Positions 31,103 to 42,585 of a stretch of 64,000 nucleotides of DNA are shown here, one piece after another. This DNA comes from Volutella citrinella (lineage: Eukaryota > Ascomycota > Sordariomycetes > Hypocreales > Nectriaceae). A program made the translations under genes and the position numbers. The stretch lies in the NCBI GenBank assembly GCA_034401135.1, contig JAWZSP010000006.1, positions 1,860,001 to 1,924,000 on the forward strand, read 5' to 3'. The notes beneath the pieces were generated by a model. It saw only the letters and a program-made list of their open reading frames with translations, was not told where the DNA came from and made no database searches. Each line of letters opens with the position of its first letter. The stretch's first letter is position 1.

Positions 31103-34100
31103 TCACTGGAGAAGAAAGACGGGACCAGCCGCGTGCAAAGCTGCGACGTTGTCGTCTTGCCTCACCCTGAACCACAGACCCGCGCATCTATCAATGTCGC
31201 TTTGGGGCGGAAACGAGTGTCTTTCCACGGCACCATCCGCCGCTGCAGCATCTCCCGCCGCCGTCTCGGTCGCCGGGCACAAGCCTCTCTCCAGATCAAA
31301 CGCATGAGGAGATGACGATGGGCGTCCCTCGTCTGAAGCCGTCGATGCCACGACCCGGAGGACTTGCCCCTTGTTCGTGTGTAACTATACGACACACAAG
31401 TCAGCATCTGCTTTGCGTCCAAGTGCTCTGGGTTCTGTTCCTACCTCGATGCGTGCCATCCGCCCTGACTGCGGTCCCACAACGAGCTTGATGATTCTCT
31501 CGCCCTCGCTGAGCTCAAGCTCGCTGTCATCATCGGTTTGCAGGCCCATGCCTCGTGTGATTCCCGCCTCATAGAGAAACGTGATGCCACTGATAGCCCT
31601 TTCCCCCACGGCCACTCTAACGGCACGTAGCTGGACGGGCTTTCCATTTTGCGTCTGTTCCTCCCAGAACAAGGCTTCTCTCAAAATAGAACCTCTTAGG
31701 TTCCTCTCGTGCTTGATCTCGTCCACCGATTTCCAAGTCTGGCCACTGACCTGGCGGGGTGTCCGCGAAGTGCTGTACGAGAGGTCATATGGGCACCAGA
31801 AATCGGTGTCGTAGAATGCAAGACATGGGCCAGGCTCCGCACCCCGTCGTCGTAGTCGGACCTGGATGTCGTCGTTCTTGTACCCAAATGCCCACATGAT
31901 GTCTTTCTACATGTCACGTTAGCCATTGATCCGTACTCAGAGGTAGCATGCTTTGATCTCACCAGCTTTTCATACGGCGTCTCGCGGGTGTGTGCCACGA
32001 CATGATCATCAGCCTCCTGCTTGCCAAAGCGATGACGTTGTCCAGACGATGTTACAAACTCCATTGCGATGATCTTGCCGGGATGAGGCGCTCCGGCCAT
32101 GCGTCGTCGCTCCCATTCGTTCCACACAGACACTTGAACCAGTCTTTCTGTAGGGGCCAGGTTGACGACGCCCGCCTCGTGCATCCACTGACCGACATAT
32201 ACATCTCCACCAGCGTGGTACTTGAGGAGAAGGCCGCTTATGTCGTCAGGATTACGAGAACGACCAGTCCGACCACGAGAAACCCGAATCTCGCGAACTC
32301 CCTCCAACGTGGCAGCTTCAAAACAGCTGCCATTGTGCAGCGTCATCCAGTGTGCAGCCTCAACCTGGGTTTCCGTCACCTCCAGCGAGTTCTTGACTGC
32401 CGTGGGCTCAGGGTTCTGCCGTTGTCCGAGGCTGTCTTGTGCCATCAAAACGAATCGAAGATTCCGCATTGGACTGGAAGGAGGCTGTCCTATCGTTAGC
32501 GAGCAAGGATCCAATGTTGGCAAAAATCACCCACCATAAACGCAGCCACGATTCCTGTAATCACTTCATTACCCGTGGCTTTGACGTTCGTCCCCAGATT
32601 GTTATGCGAGTTTATAAGTTGGGCGTGTGTTCGGAATATGGCTGACCGCCCCCTGTTTGTGTAAATCTGGCGCGCGTTAGCTTGTACTAAAGAAACCAGC
32701 AACAATGTACACAAGGCTTCCTACCTTGACTCTTGTACACTGTTGAAGATTTTCAATCGGATAGCCAGCTGCCTCAGTCACAATCTCGTCAATCACTTCG
32801 CCTCCTGGCCCGTCAATGGCGAAAGACTGCTCAAAACACGGAGCAGCGGGTCCACCAGTGTTGATGCCATCATTATTCCTGTAGAAAATCTCGCTGTCAT
32901 CATCGTAAGCAAAAGAGAAGCCATGAAAACCTGAGGTGGTGCCTAGATGGGCAGTCATTCGGCGAAGGGAGGATAACCTTTCCCCATCAGCGCCGCCATA
33001 GTTCATGTACACGTTGAAGCAGAAAGGGGGGGGCTCAAGTGGAGAGACATTGAGCGACGGCTCTATTATTCCTCCGTCGTCAGGTGGCCCCGGGATCCAA
33101 GGCCGAGCAAGTATTTCGTCTCTCAACCGGTGGGGAGGTAGGTCAGCCGGCCGGAGCTTGGTTCCTTCGAGTGCTTGCACGGATACAAGCTTCAGTTGCT
33201 AGTCGTGGGTCAGCTAACATGGATGACATATGATCGAGCATACGCACGTCAAACTCGAGCATTAGCCCAACTATTCTTCTCGTTCCCGTCAACTTTGCTT
33301 GAGCAAGCGGTCCTTTGACAGAGTCGGTGGCCCCCAGTACCCTGGACACCTTCTGCCCATGCGATTTGTGATGAATAATCAGACCGTGGATGCCCATTAT
33401 AGACATGATGACGTCAACTGAGATGACTGTATCGTCTGGTTGGAGTACGATGGACTCTTCGCATCCAGCAATGAATCTTCCAGTGATATTTGTTTCGAGA
33501 GGGTCGTTGTCCTTATCGTCCAAGGCGTAGACTCGTAAACCAGCAAGATGGGGGCGGGAATTGAAAGTGAGAAAAGAAGCAGACAGTAGCGTGGGGCGGC
33601 CTGGAGGCTGTGATCCAAACAGAAGATGGTGTTCCGACCTCGCACGTACTCCGGAGGGGGTTGATCCCCGATAGAACCGTCGGGGATGGTTGCGGGCAAA
33701 ACAGGCCGCGAGCTGACCCAAGCAATAGGGCCTCCTGTCACCATTTTCATCCCACCAGTAGTTTGATGGGCGTGGTGTGTTTATTGAGAAGCGTTGATGG
33801 CTGCTAACAAGCTGGTGGACCGTGGTGGCAAAATCTGAAGCGCAGGAGTACATCCGTTTGCGGCTCAACAGGCTCTCGTTGTCTTCTTGCAGCATCTCAC
33901 GCTGGTAGTAGAAATACAGCTGTCTCCAGGGTCTTGACTTGGTTGTGGCATCGTCGTAGCAAATGAAGCTGAACTCTCGATCCATTGCGAACCTAGTTTC
34001 CCAGAACTGCTGGGGGAGCGATGCAGGGCTGGACGAGGCGGCGATGAAACGAGAGGCTAGGCGGGCACGACAAACATCAGCTGACGGCAGGGCTCCCAGG

Positions 34101-34806
34101 ACTTTAAAGAGAAGCTCCGCCGGGAGTCTCGAGAAGATATCCTCATTGGAATCAGTCGATCGGTTAACGAGGGATGGCGTGGCTTCGGGTACAAGGCCAT
34201 TCGACTCAGGCAGGGGTGGTAGTTGGTCGACGTTGGCAAGCATCCTCGCATGGTTGCTTTCATCCATTCGCAGCTCTGCACCCCCATGGAAACCGTTCTC
34301 GGGTGTTACATTTCCGATGACATATGTGCGCAGGCAGGAAAACACATGGAAAAGAGCCTGTGCCACCTTTGTGATGCTCTCGGGAGTGCGTAGATGGCTC
34401 TGGATGTTTGCAGCCATCATCCCCCAGCAGACCTCATGGAAAGCGTACAGTCGTGTTTCGCCATCTTCGTCGCGAGTTTCGAGCCGGTCTAGATCTTCAG
34501 AGTCGTCCTCACGGTCAAAATAAACGTGTGTACTGTCCAGGTTGGCTCGCAAGAAGCAGTCGGAGCCCAGGCCTTCGAGGTAACCGATGCCAGTCAAGAA
34601 GAACTCGTCATCCGAGAGGTAAACTACGACCGGTGTGAGCTTTCCTCCCTTCCAATAATCTAGTACGCTCAAGTCGTCATGGGCAAGCTACCTGCGCGTG
34701 TGTTGGAATACCACTCGAGCGGCTCGGTGAGGCTGTCCTCAGGATCTTCGGTGTAGTATAGCACCGTGGGGGCGCCACAGATACTGCACCAATGTGACGG
34801 AGGCAT
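31103..34806 (-). CDS. Large F-box protein with jacalin-like/DUF7600-type repeats
   Basis: Seven exons (34806-34692, 34644-33248, 33198-32725, 32666-32531, 32489-31963, 31906-31445, 31384-31103) give about 1130 aa. The first intron is only 47 nt and its acceptor is the least certain. The N-terminus has a CSIC pair (HWCSICGAPTVLYYTED). An F-box lies at about residues 208-248 (DIFSRLPAELLFKVLGALP), the Skp1-binding module of SCF ubiquitin ligases. The rest is beta-rich, with YMNYGGADGERLSSLRRM and repeated FWCPYDLSYS-like blocks resembling fungal F-box proteins with a lectin-like C-terminus. It may recruit a substrate through that region (inference). It is divergent from the esterase. Confidence 0.78.
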
Positions 34807-35527
34807 AGCGAAGCTTCTTTCAAGGTTTACAGCGGCTTCAAGACACTGCGACGCTCAAAAATGGGAGGTTGGCACGATGATGGCGAACTAGAGCACCCAC
34901 TGTTGGGATGAAAAGCGGAGGTCCAGGACGAGGCAACCAGGCTGCGCAGCCGAGCTGATAAATGCCTAAGGTACTGATTATTGGAGCCTCAGGCATCCGG
35001 CGCTCCGATTACGGTCCATTGCATTAGCAGCCAACGCATGGCCAACGAGAGATGTTGTTTAAGCACTGTCTGCGACAACAGTTGCTTGCCGAAAATCATT
35101 CAAGAAAATACCCATACAGCATTCTTCAGTATCAACCAGGGTTGCTCGGGTCTCTCGGAGCCCGCCCGTGCTACCCGCAACCCTCAGCCAATTTGCTAAA
35201 CCCGTTGGAACCTAGAAACCGACGCTAATGCTCTAAAAAGTGGTACCCAGGTGCTGGACCTCGGCATCTGCCTCTTCAGGATCCAGGAACAAGAATAGAT
35301 CCTGTCGTGCGCGATTGAAGCGGTTGATTCGTCCCCAGCACGTGGCCCACTTCGTCACCCTGACCGCCATGGGATTTTAGTGCCATTAGAAATATCTCAG
35401 TCAATCCTCTCAAGACTCTGGCCCCCAAGATTCTACGATATTTAATCAAGCCCTGGTCTTGGATCCAACACTTCCCGCCGACCACAATTGAGAGGCTGAG
35501 GCTGCAACCCCGCACAAACCTGTCAAG
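34807..35527. promoter_or_regulatory. Divergent promoter, F-box gene / esterase
   Basis: About 720 bp between head-to-head starts. The ORF at 34981-35199 is not supported. Confidence 0.4.
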
Positions 35528-36568
35528 ATGGGCGAGACAGAACACCCCCCGCTACACTGGCTACCCATGTCGTCGCTTACGAGGCTCAAGTACCTGACCG
35601 CGATTATCGTCATCAAGCTCTTCATCTCGGTCGGCTGGTCCCTCCGCAAGCTGCTCGTCCTGTTCGGTTTCGCTCCCAAATCCAGCGGCACCGCCAGCCT
35701 CTGCAAAAGCTACCCCTGCAGACCGAGCCTCACCCATCGGTTCTTCTACCCAAAGTCGCACCAGGCTGGAAAGTCGCTCCCTGTGTACATCAGCATCCAC
35801 GGAGGCGGCTTTGCCTTTGGCGTCCCCGAGCACGACGACGAGTTCTGCCACTTCTTCGCCAACCGGTTCAACCTGCTCGTCATCAGCATCGACTACTCCC
35901 TCACGCCGTGGAGTAAATTTCCTGAGCCCACTCATGATGTGGCTGCGGTCACGCTCGCTATCCTCAACGATGCTTCTCTTCCCATCGATCTCTCTCGTGT
36001 TGCCATAGGTGGCTTCAGCGCCGGTGGCAACTTGGCCCTTTCGGCGTCCCAACTCCCGGAATTGCAGGGCAAAATCAAGGCCGCCATTACCTGGTTCGCT
36101 CCTGTGGATTGGAGCGTCGACTACGACTACAAAACTGCCTCCCGACCTTATCAGAAGCCCGAGGAGGTCGACAAACTGGCATCCATCGCCCCCATCTTTA
36201 ACAACATGTACTTGCCCACTGGCACCAACCAGAGAGATCCCCTCCTCAGCGTCCTCTATGCAAAGAGAGACGATCTGCCGAAGTGGGTCTTTAGCATTTC
36301 TGCCGAGTACGACATGCTGGGAGACGAAGTCAGGAGAATGATGACGAGACTGGCCGGGCCTCAACCACCGACGAAGAGCGAAACACAAGCGTTTGAGAGG
36401 GAGGGAGGTAGAATCAAGTGGAAGTTGGAAAAGGGAGCGGAGCACACATTTACCCATTGGTGGCTGAAGGGGGGCGAGAAAGGACAGCTCGCAAGGCCCA
36501 CTGCCGAGCGATCGTTCATCGAGGCTGGAACATGGTTGACTGAGCGGGCATTTGCATCAGCCTCGTGA
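35528..36568 (+). CDS. Alpha/beta-hydrolase, HSL-type esterase
   Basis: Single-exon protein of 346 aa. A probable membrane anchor or signal-anchor helix lies at about residues 19-45 (RLKYLTAIIVIKLFISVGW). The oxyanion motif HGGG is at residues 91-94, the nucleophile elbow GFSAG contains Ser164, and the remaining triad members are probably Asp262 (SAEYDML) and His306 (GAEHTF). The layout matches the hormone-sensitive-lipase/arylacetamide deacetylase family, which hydrolyses short-chain esters or acetyl groups. The start ATG at 35528 follows CAAG. No cluster partner suggests a substrate. Confidence 0.9.
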   Translation: MGETEHPPLHWLPMSSLTRLKYLTAIIVIKLFISVGWSLRKLLVLFGFAPKSSGTASLCKSYPCRPSLTHRFFYPKSHQAGKSLPVYISIHGGGFAFGVPEHDDEFCHFFANRFNLLVISIDYSLTPWSKFPEPTHDVAAVTLAILNDASLPIDLSRVAIGGFSAGGNLALSASQLPELQGKIKAAITWFAPVDWSVDYDYKTASRPYQKPEEVDKLASIAPIFNNMYLPTGTNQRDPLLSVLYAKRDDLPKWVFSISAEYDMLGDEVRRMMTRLAGPQPPTKSETQAFEREGGRIKWKLEKGAEHTFTHWWLKGGEKGQLARPTAERSFIEAGTWLTERAFASAS

Positions 36569-36920
36569 AGCGATGAGGAATCAGGGCCAAGTACTCTCGC
36601 TCTTCGAAGCGAACCGCGCGGGTGACAGCTCATGGCATAGGGGCCAAGACAGGAACAATCAAATTCGGAACGAACACTAGAGTGAAATGGAATACAATGG
36701 CAGGAAGGAAAGAACAGGCAATTAGAACTGGCTTGAAACACTCTTCAAATTATCTTACCTGTTCCAATTATGTGTTTGCTTGGTCGTGTATAAGTATTCA
36801 TCTATTTGCTTTCCGTCCCTCCAACAACCTGTCCCAAACTACAGCAATATCCCCATCTGCATCTTCTACCGTTTCCGAACCCGCCATCATCTCAAGCATC
36901 CCTCCTCTAGAGTCATCATC
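36569..36920. other. Intergenic, promoter of the APH-like gene
   Basis: About 350 bp, pyrimidine-rich near 36860-36910 just before the ATG. Confidence 0.4.
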
Positions 36921-38012
36921 ATGATGTACATCATGAATCCCGTCCAACAATACCACGACATGTTGCTTTCCATGCAGGAAGAGCCATCACACTTCCACAC
37001 ACCCTATCATGTACCAGTCGGGTACCGCGCACCGATGTTTGGCATCACTGTCATCGATCAAGACTCGTGGCTCATCGGAGACCGTGCCATTCTATCCCGC
37101 CGACGCGATGAGCCCTGGCCGACCGATATGCCTGGCCTCATCAGCACCTGGGGCGCGACTGATGGCTGCTTCTACTCAATCTCCACGGCACCACAGCCAC
37201 CTCCGGCTTCTCGCCCTTGGGAGTCTGACGATGACCTCCAGCTTGTCCACATTGCCGTTGGCCCGCCTATTGTCAACCCGACTTGTGAAGGCGACCGTCT
37301 TCAACACGTCACAGTCAAGGTCGTTTATCGTATCGGGGATGCCTGCATCAAGATACACCACAGCATCCACTGTGAGTCGACCGATGAGCATATCGCGCTC
37401 AACATCCTCCATGAGCGGCTTCCGAATCGCTCATTCGAGCTCCCTAAGGTTCTGTACTGCGCAAAATATGATAACCGCTACTTCTTAGTCACATCTAGGG
37501 TGCCTGGGGAGACGGCAGATGACATTTGGTGGTCGCTTGATGACGAAACCAAGGACTCCTATGCTGAACGCGTTGCCCGAGCCTGCTGCGAGATTGCTAC
37601 CGTGACGTCCAACGAGGTGGGCAAGGGTCTTGATGGGACAGCTGTGAAGTCCAAGGGCTTCATGGACGCTTGGAAGCGAGATGACGCCCCAGACCAGCTG
37701 GACAACTGTCGAAAGCTCGGCTTTGACGTGGATCCCCCGTTTTGCCTCTACCATGGAGACCAGGGGCCGACGAATGTCATGATCGATGTGGCAACTGGGA
37801 AGATCGGCATCATTGACTGGCAAGCAGCTGAATTTGTTCCCCGACAGTGGATTGGGGTCAACTTCGCCCGGGCCATGCCCATGTTGCATAGTCCGCCGAT
37901 TCCCAGGGGCTACGTTCCGTATGACTACGCCGCCCGCGTCTGGCGGGCGTTGAAGCGACGCGGGTTTACTGACAATGGGGTTGCTTGGTTGGATTGGAAG
38001 ATGGCGGACTGA
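36921..38012 (+). CDS. APH-like phosphotransferase family protein
   Basis: Single-exon protein of 363 aa. The N-terminal 100 residues are family-specific. The kinase-like core begins at VTVKVVYRIGDACIKIHHSI, a strand with the likely ATP-binding Lys. The catalytic loop is CLYHGDQGPTNVMIDV (HGDXXXXN), followed by IGIIDWQAAEFVP, which retains the metal-binding Asp. This is the usual fungal APH pattern; in bacteria the fold phosphorylates aminoglycosides, while fungal substrates are mostly unknown. The start at 36921 (ATCATCATGATG) is preferred; the upstream extension is not family-like. Likely an active small-molecule kinase by motif content. Confidence 0.82.
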   Translation: MMYIMNPVQQYHDMLLSMQEEPSHFHTPYHVPVGYRAPMFGITVIDQDSWLIGDRAILSRRRDEPWPTDMPGLISTWGATDGCFYSISTAPQPPPASRPWESDDDLQLVHIAVGPPIVNPTCEGDRLQHVTVKVVYRIGDACIKIHHSIHCESTDEHIALNILHERLPNRSFELPKVLYCAKYDNRYFLVTSRVPGETADDIWWSLDDETKDSYAERVARACCEIATVTSNEVGKGLDGTAVKSKGFMDAWKRDDAPDQLDNCRKLGFDVDPPFCLYHGDQGPTNVMIDVATGKIGIIDWQAAEFVPRQWIGVNFARAMPMLHSPPIPRGYVPYDYAARVWRALKRRGFTDNGVAWLDWKMAD

Positions 38013-38449
38013 AGTGAGCGCGGTGGCAGCCATTGCTCTCTTTGGCGGTTGGTGCTGGGAAGACATCACGGATAGTCAGGCGAAATGCTTGATATGCGAC
38101 GCTCATAGTAGTCAGGCGAAGTATCAATTTGGGTACTGAAAGTATTATCCAGGTGCGGGCACTCCGCCGTATCCCATCAATATCACATCTGTTGCTGTCA
38201 GTGTTCAGCTCCCTACAAGGACGTTCATGTCTCGCTTACTCGTGATGGACCCTCTGTGCTTCCGCCTGTGTCGTTTGGTCCTTGTGCAGGACCCGCGTTG
38301 TTCATCATCTTCAGCGAGTTTTCATTCAACTTACGGCTGAATGCCAAAAATTGCTCCCTAGAAGGCTCATTCAGTAGCAGCTCGGCTGAGAAACGTAGAA
38401 ACATTTTCACCAGTCGCCAAATTCCAAGTTTATAGTGGATGCTAGCTAC
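38013..38449. other. Intergenic / 3' region of the kinase-like gene
   Basis: About 440 bp containing a minus-strand ORF at 38225-38410 (RFSAELLLNEPSREQFLAFS) that could be an extra 3' exon of the kinase-like gene. The only acceptor nearby (TTTCTCAG at about 38390) does not keep frame with the donor at 38453, so it is left unassigned. Confidence 0.4.
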
Positions 38450-40467
38450 TTACTGCTCCTCTGGTGACAGAACCGGGCCTTCGACATATTTACCCCCAGT
38501 TGTGTCCATCTCGAGAATGTGTTCGAAATAGCTGGTATCAAGAATTTCGCCCTGTGGCAAAGGTATCGCATTAGCAATGTGTTTCCTCATCCCGGCAAGC
38601 CCTTGCCAAGGACAGGTCGAGCCAAACATACCATCTCGGGCTTGAAGTCTGGTTCATATTCTCGTCGCAGAAGCTTATCCCAGTCCATCCCATCGAAGAA
38701 TGCATGGGACTTGATCTCAGCTACCCCATTCGCCCCAAGCCGCTCCGCTGGGGACAATTTTGCCAGTCGTATGAGAAGGTCTTGGGCGGCAGGGGTCACC
38801 GTAGCTGGGCCAGGGAAGTCCAGGCCTGGGTTGGCAGGGTCGCGGTGCATCCCGTAAACTATGTTTGCGGGGAATGAGTACTCACCAACTAGCATTTCGT
38901 AGAGAAGCACTCCAAAATTCCACCAATCGACATGCTCATCATAGGGTGGGCTTCCATAAGTAATCAGCTCGGGGGCTCGCCACTTGAATTCTACGCGAAA
39001 TTCGCCAGTTTTTCGCCTGAGCTTGCAAAGGCCGGAATTGCAGAGAACGACGTGACCCTGATAATCGAGCAGAATGTTTTCCGGGGCGAGATCGGCATAG
39101 ATGAAATCAAAACCATGCAAAAACTCGAGAGCAGAGAGCACCTCTCCCGCATACAACCGAGCACGGTTCAGATCGAAACGCTGCTCCTGTTTCAGATGAA
39201 AGGAGAGCTCGCGGCCATGTACAAAGGGCGATACAAAGTAAAATCTTGTCGTAGTTTCAAAACTGAAGATGAATGGCAGGACAAACGGGTGGTCAGCCTG
39301 GGAGAGAGTTGAGCATTCGACGGTATGCTCCCCAACGGATTTCGATTTAATCGTGCTCCTGCGGACGCTCTTGATGGCATAGATTCGGTTCGTGTCCTTC
39401 TTCCGTGCTTGAAGGGCCTTGCCAAGGTATCCCCTGCCAACGACCTGGAGCAGCTCGAAATGTTCGATACCGAACTGGGTTTCCTCGACTCTAGTATATT
39501 CAAGGCCAATTTGCAACTTCCCGGTGCCATGTTGGAAATCTACCCATTGCACCTGCTTGTACGGCTCACTGAACCCAGGGTCGACCCGCAAGCTGCCGAT
39601 CAAGATGTCTCGAGACCGGCCAGCGTCAGATGGTGCACTGGGGTTGTGAATGTATAAATGCACGATGAGGGAGCCGGTTCTTGGTACGTCAAATTGACAT
39701 TGGGCGTTTGATCCAGCCCACAAGGGACTCTCTGGGGTGCCACCAATTGGGTTGAGGAACAGTTGCACCTTGCCAAAGTCCAACAGCGCATAGGGCAGGA
39801 TCCTGCCAGACACACGGCCGTCCTTCTTAGGCGAGTCACCGAAAGGAGGAACAGAGGCGCTGGCTGGCGTCGATGTCGATGAAGCTTTGGGCTTGCTGCT
39901 AGCCTCGTTCACGGCGAAATAGTCTTGTGCAAACAGGTGTTGATGTGCCGCTGGGAGAGAAAGGCCTTGTGCTTCGTGAAGCGTGACGGTGAGGATGCCC
40001 GGCTCCTTCGTCTTGGCGATGAGGGCTTGGGAGGCTTTGCGAGCTGGGGCCACGAGTTTCAGATGAAGGATCGATAAGGCAACTATCTTCGTACATACCA
40101 GACGATTTCTTGCGGTAAACACTAAAAAAACCGAGCTGTTGTTCAAATCCATCTCCATCCTCATCCTCAGCATCCGACGATTCGGACGCCGAGTTGGCGA
40201 ATCTCGGCGGCCACTGGATGAAGTTTAGGCCCGGCTCCTCCACCGTTTCTATTTTGAAATGAAAGTAAGCCAATGTCTTTGGTCAAAACCAACATTCCAG
40301 CCAGTGATACAGACATGTCGCCGTTCAGCGCGGCTATGCAGGATGGGATAGCATTGGCAGGCGGGGAAGAGGGAGGAGACCAAAGGCCGGCGGCCGGGAA
40401 GGGGAAGGGGAAGGGGAGTGAGTCCCTGGTTCTCACCTTGGACAATGTACCGAGAGGTCCGAGACAT
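38450..40467 (-). CDS. Ypk/Gad8-like AGC kinase with degenerate catalytic motifs (probable pseudokinase)
   Basis: Four exons (40467-40437, 40248-40099, 40043-38632, 38551-38450) give about 564 aa. The N-terminal half has a C2-like beta domain (residues about 75-245; ILTVTLHEAQGLSLP, GSLIVHLYIHNP). The AGC-type kinase domain is at about 255-510. The glycine loop VVGRGYLGK, the VAIK Lys285 (YAIKSVRR), and Trp/Asp in the C-lobe remain. The HRD region reads FIYADLAPENILLD, so the usual DLKPEN Lys is Ala380. DFG is NSG (Asn396-Ser397-Gly398). The activation segment lacks the CGTPEY signature (FRVEFKWRAPEL). It is therefore probably catalytically dead. A short AGC tail follows (EPDFKPEM; ILDTSYFEHIL). 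The C-terminus may be longer if a 38.4 kb intron is used. Confidence 0.82.
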
Positions 40468-41064
40468 GATGGCAATCTTTGGTGTCGTCGGGGACGTTGA
40501 TGTTTGAGATGACGTGGGTTGGTGGTTGTTGGATGAGCGAGCCTGAGGCAGGGCTGGGCTGGGCTGGGCTGGAAGGAGGCATTCAGGCAACAGTTCAGCC
40601 TCCCAGACGGCTCGGCTTCTCGTTGATCCGTGGAGTCCTTTGTTACACAGCATGAGCAGTCAGCACTCTGCATAGCATAACATCCAGCTCATAATTGTTA
40701 TGATAGGACATTCACATCCAGCATCAGATTCACGGATTTCCGTGACCCACGAGCCCAGTGGTTTCATCGACCAGGATACGCAGAAATGAGGCTCCGCGCT
40801 CGAGGATTTAGTTGGTTTTCAGGGTCCCCAAGGATTCGAGTGTCGGTCGCCCATCAGGACAGGCCTGATCCGCATCCCACCCAAACGAGAAATTCGTCAA
40901 ATGCCATCCTTGCCTCTATTTTTAGCTGCGTTGGAACAGATTCCCACCACCTTTTAATTCATTTGCGAGATTCTCTTCCCTATTAATAACATTTACTGCA
41001 CATCAATGCCCTTCGTTCCTCAGCTCTCAGCATCCATCACACAGCCGCGTGCTCTAAGCCCCCC
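40468..41064. promoter_or_regulatory. Divergent promoter, kinase-like gene / metallopeptidase
   Basis: About 600 bp between head-to-head starts. It includes a short GGGCT tandem run (four copies at about 40554-40573), a low-complexity feature. No operator is assigned. Confidence 0.4.
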
Positions 41065-42428
41065 ATGCTCCCGTCAAGGCTCATATGGCTGCTCACGCCG
41101 ATTCTCTGTGCGGCGAATCTCCTATCCGATGTATGGGAAGTCGACACCGGAACCTGCGATGAAGAACAACGAAAGATTCTAGAAGAGGTGTACCAAGATG
41201 CAATCAAGCTCGTCCAGAAATCTCAAAAGGATGTGATCACAATGCTCAGGCCTATCCCACCAATAAACAACGGCGACACAGATGAACAGAAGAAGGAGAC
41301 AGTCAAGCAACAGTACAATTGGATCCGAATTGCGAGAGCTATCCGTACAGTCTTTGGTGTGACAGTGCCGGTGCAGGGCATTCCTCAAACACACCCGCAC
41401 ATGATAAATATTCTACGTAAGCATGCCATCGCGCTTCAGATTTCAAGGGTCGACTCTAACACAATCAAGTTGTGTTCAGTCGAATGCTGACAGCCATGAC
41501 CGGCACGCAAAACTTTCCGCCACAAGGGTTCCACAAAATCGGCCCAAAGCCAGTCATTTTATGTGGCGACGGCGGCTGGAAATGGATTGCTCGCGATGCC
41601 GTGGCGCCGGACGACCCCGCAGGACGGACTCTTGAGCAGACCGAAAAGCTGGCTGATGATGTGCCTGGATGGTACTACTACAAAAAGCGCTGGTGGGCAC
41701 ATGCCTTCAGTGCCGACGGGGTTATAGAGTGCGATGGCGAATCACACGGATACGAAATGATCGAAGCCGATATCGTCGTTTTCTGCCCGAAATTCTTCCA
41801 GCTCAAGGGCAAGTTCAACAACGCAGTGTACACTAAAGAGGGGATCACTCAGGGTATGTCCCTTGACGGTTTTCAGGATCAAACGTTTGTCATGATACAC
41901 GAGTTTGCGCATTGGTACGGCACGAGTTTCGCTGGTCAACTAATGGGTGCGTCGAGTCTTGGATATGATATCCAGTATCCGGATCCTCACACTAATCGTT
42001 CTCGCAGTTCATGACTACCAGGCTGTGGATAACTTAGGGCGTCTGTTATTCTACAACAAGGTGTCAAAGGCAGAAACCACGGTAGAGTCAAAGGACACCG
42101 TGATTGTCGAAACATGTATGTCAAACTTGCCATGCCAGCTCATCGCATTCACTCTACTAATTTATGCCATACAGACGGGTTAAAAAACGTTCTGCATCTG
42201 GCAAATTCCCGCCCTAACGATAAGCTGCGCCCAGATGAGACTAACGCACATCGAGGGCCGGCCCTCGGTTCGACGTGCGCAGAGTGTTTTAGCTTTTTCT
42301 CCGTCATGTCGTAAGTGTCGATTCTGTTTCCCATGATGTCGAGATGGTGCTGACTTGTCAAAAGGTGGCTGGATAACTTTGACTTTGCAATCGATGGAAA
42401 GGCCAAGAGTATTATTCCACAGACTTAG
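41065..42428 (+). CDS. Secreted zincin-type metallopeptidase-like protein
   Basis: Five exons (41065-41416, 41470-41946, 42008-42115, 42175-42310, 42365-42428) give 378 aa. Signal peptide MLPSRLIWLLTPILCAANLLSD (core about 1-20). The zinc-binding motif HEFAH is at residues 261-265 in VMIHEFAHWYGTSF, and a possible third ligand Asp lies in VHDYQAVDNLG, resembling the aspzincin/deuterolysin (M35) arrangement, though the GTXXXXD spacing is not exact. Cysteines flank the domain. It probably cleaves proteins outside the cell (inference). It is next to, and convergent with, the pectinase cluster. Confidence 0.75.
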
Positions 42429-42585
42429 GTTATTGAAAAGCAAGGTCTGCGTCCCTCCACCAAAACGAATGGCAGTGCGTCATGTTCAACCAACATGCAA
42501 TTGAACACGACATCGTTTGGCAAAACGGCCGGTTTGTGCTGCTGTTCATCACCGCCGATATCAAAACGCGCCATTCCCATCACGA

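Noticed and set aside
35561..36457. 298-aa minus-strand ORF
   Set aside because: Antisense to the HSL-type esterase; its low-complexity charged composition is produced by the codon bias of the real gene.
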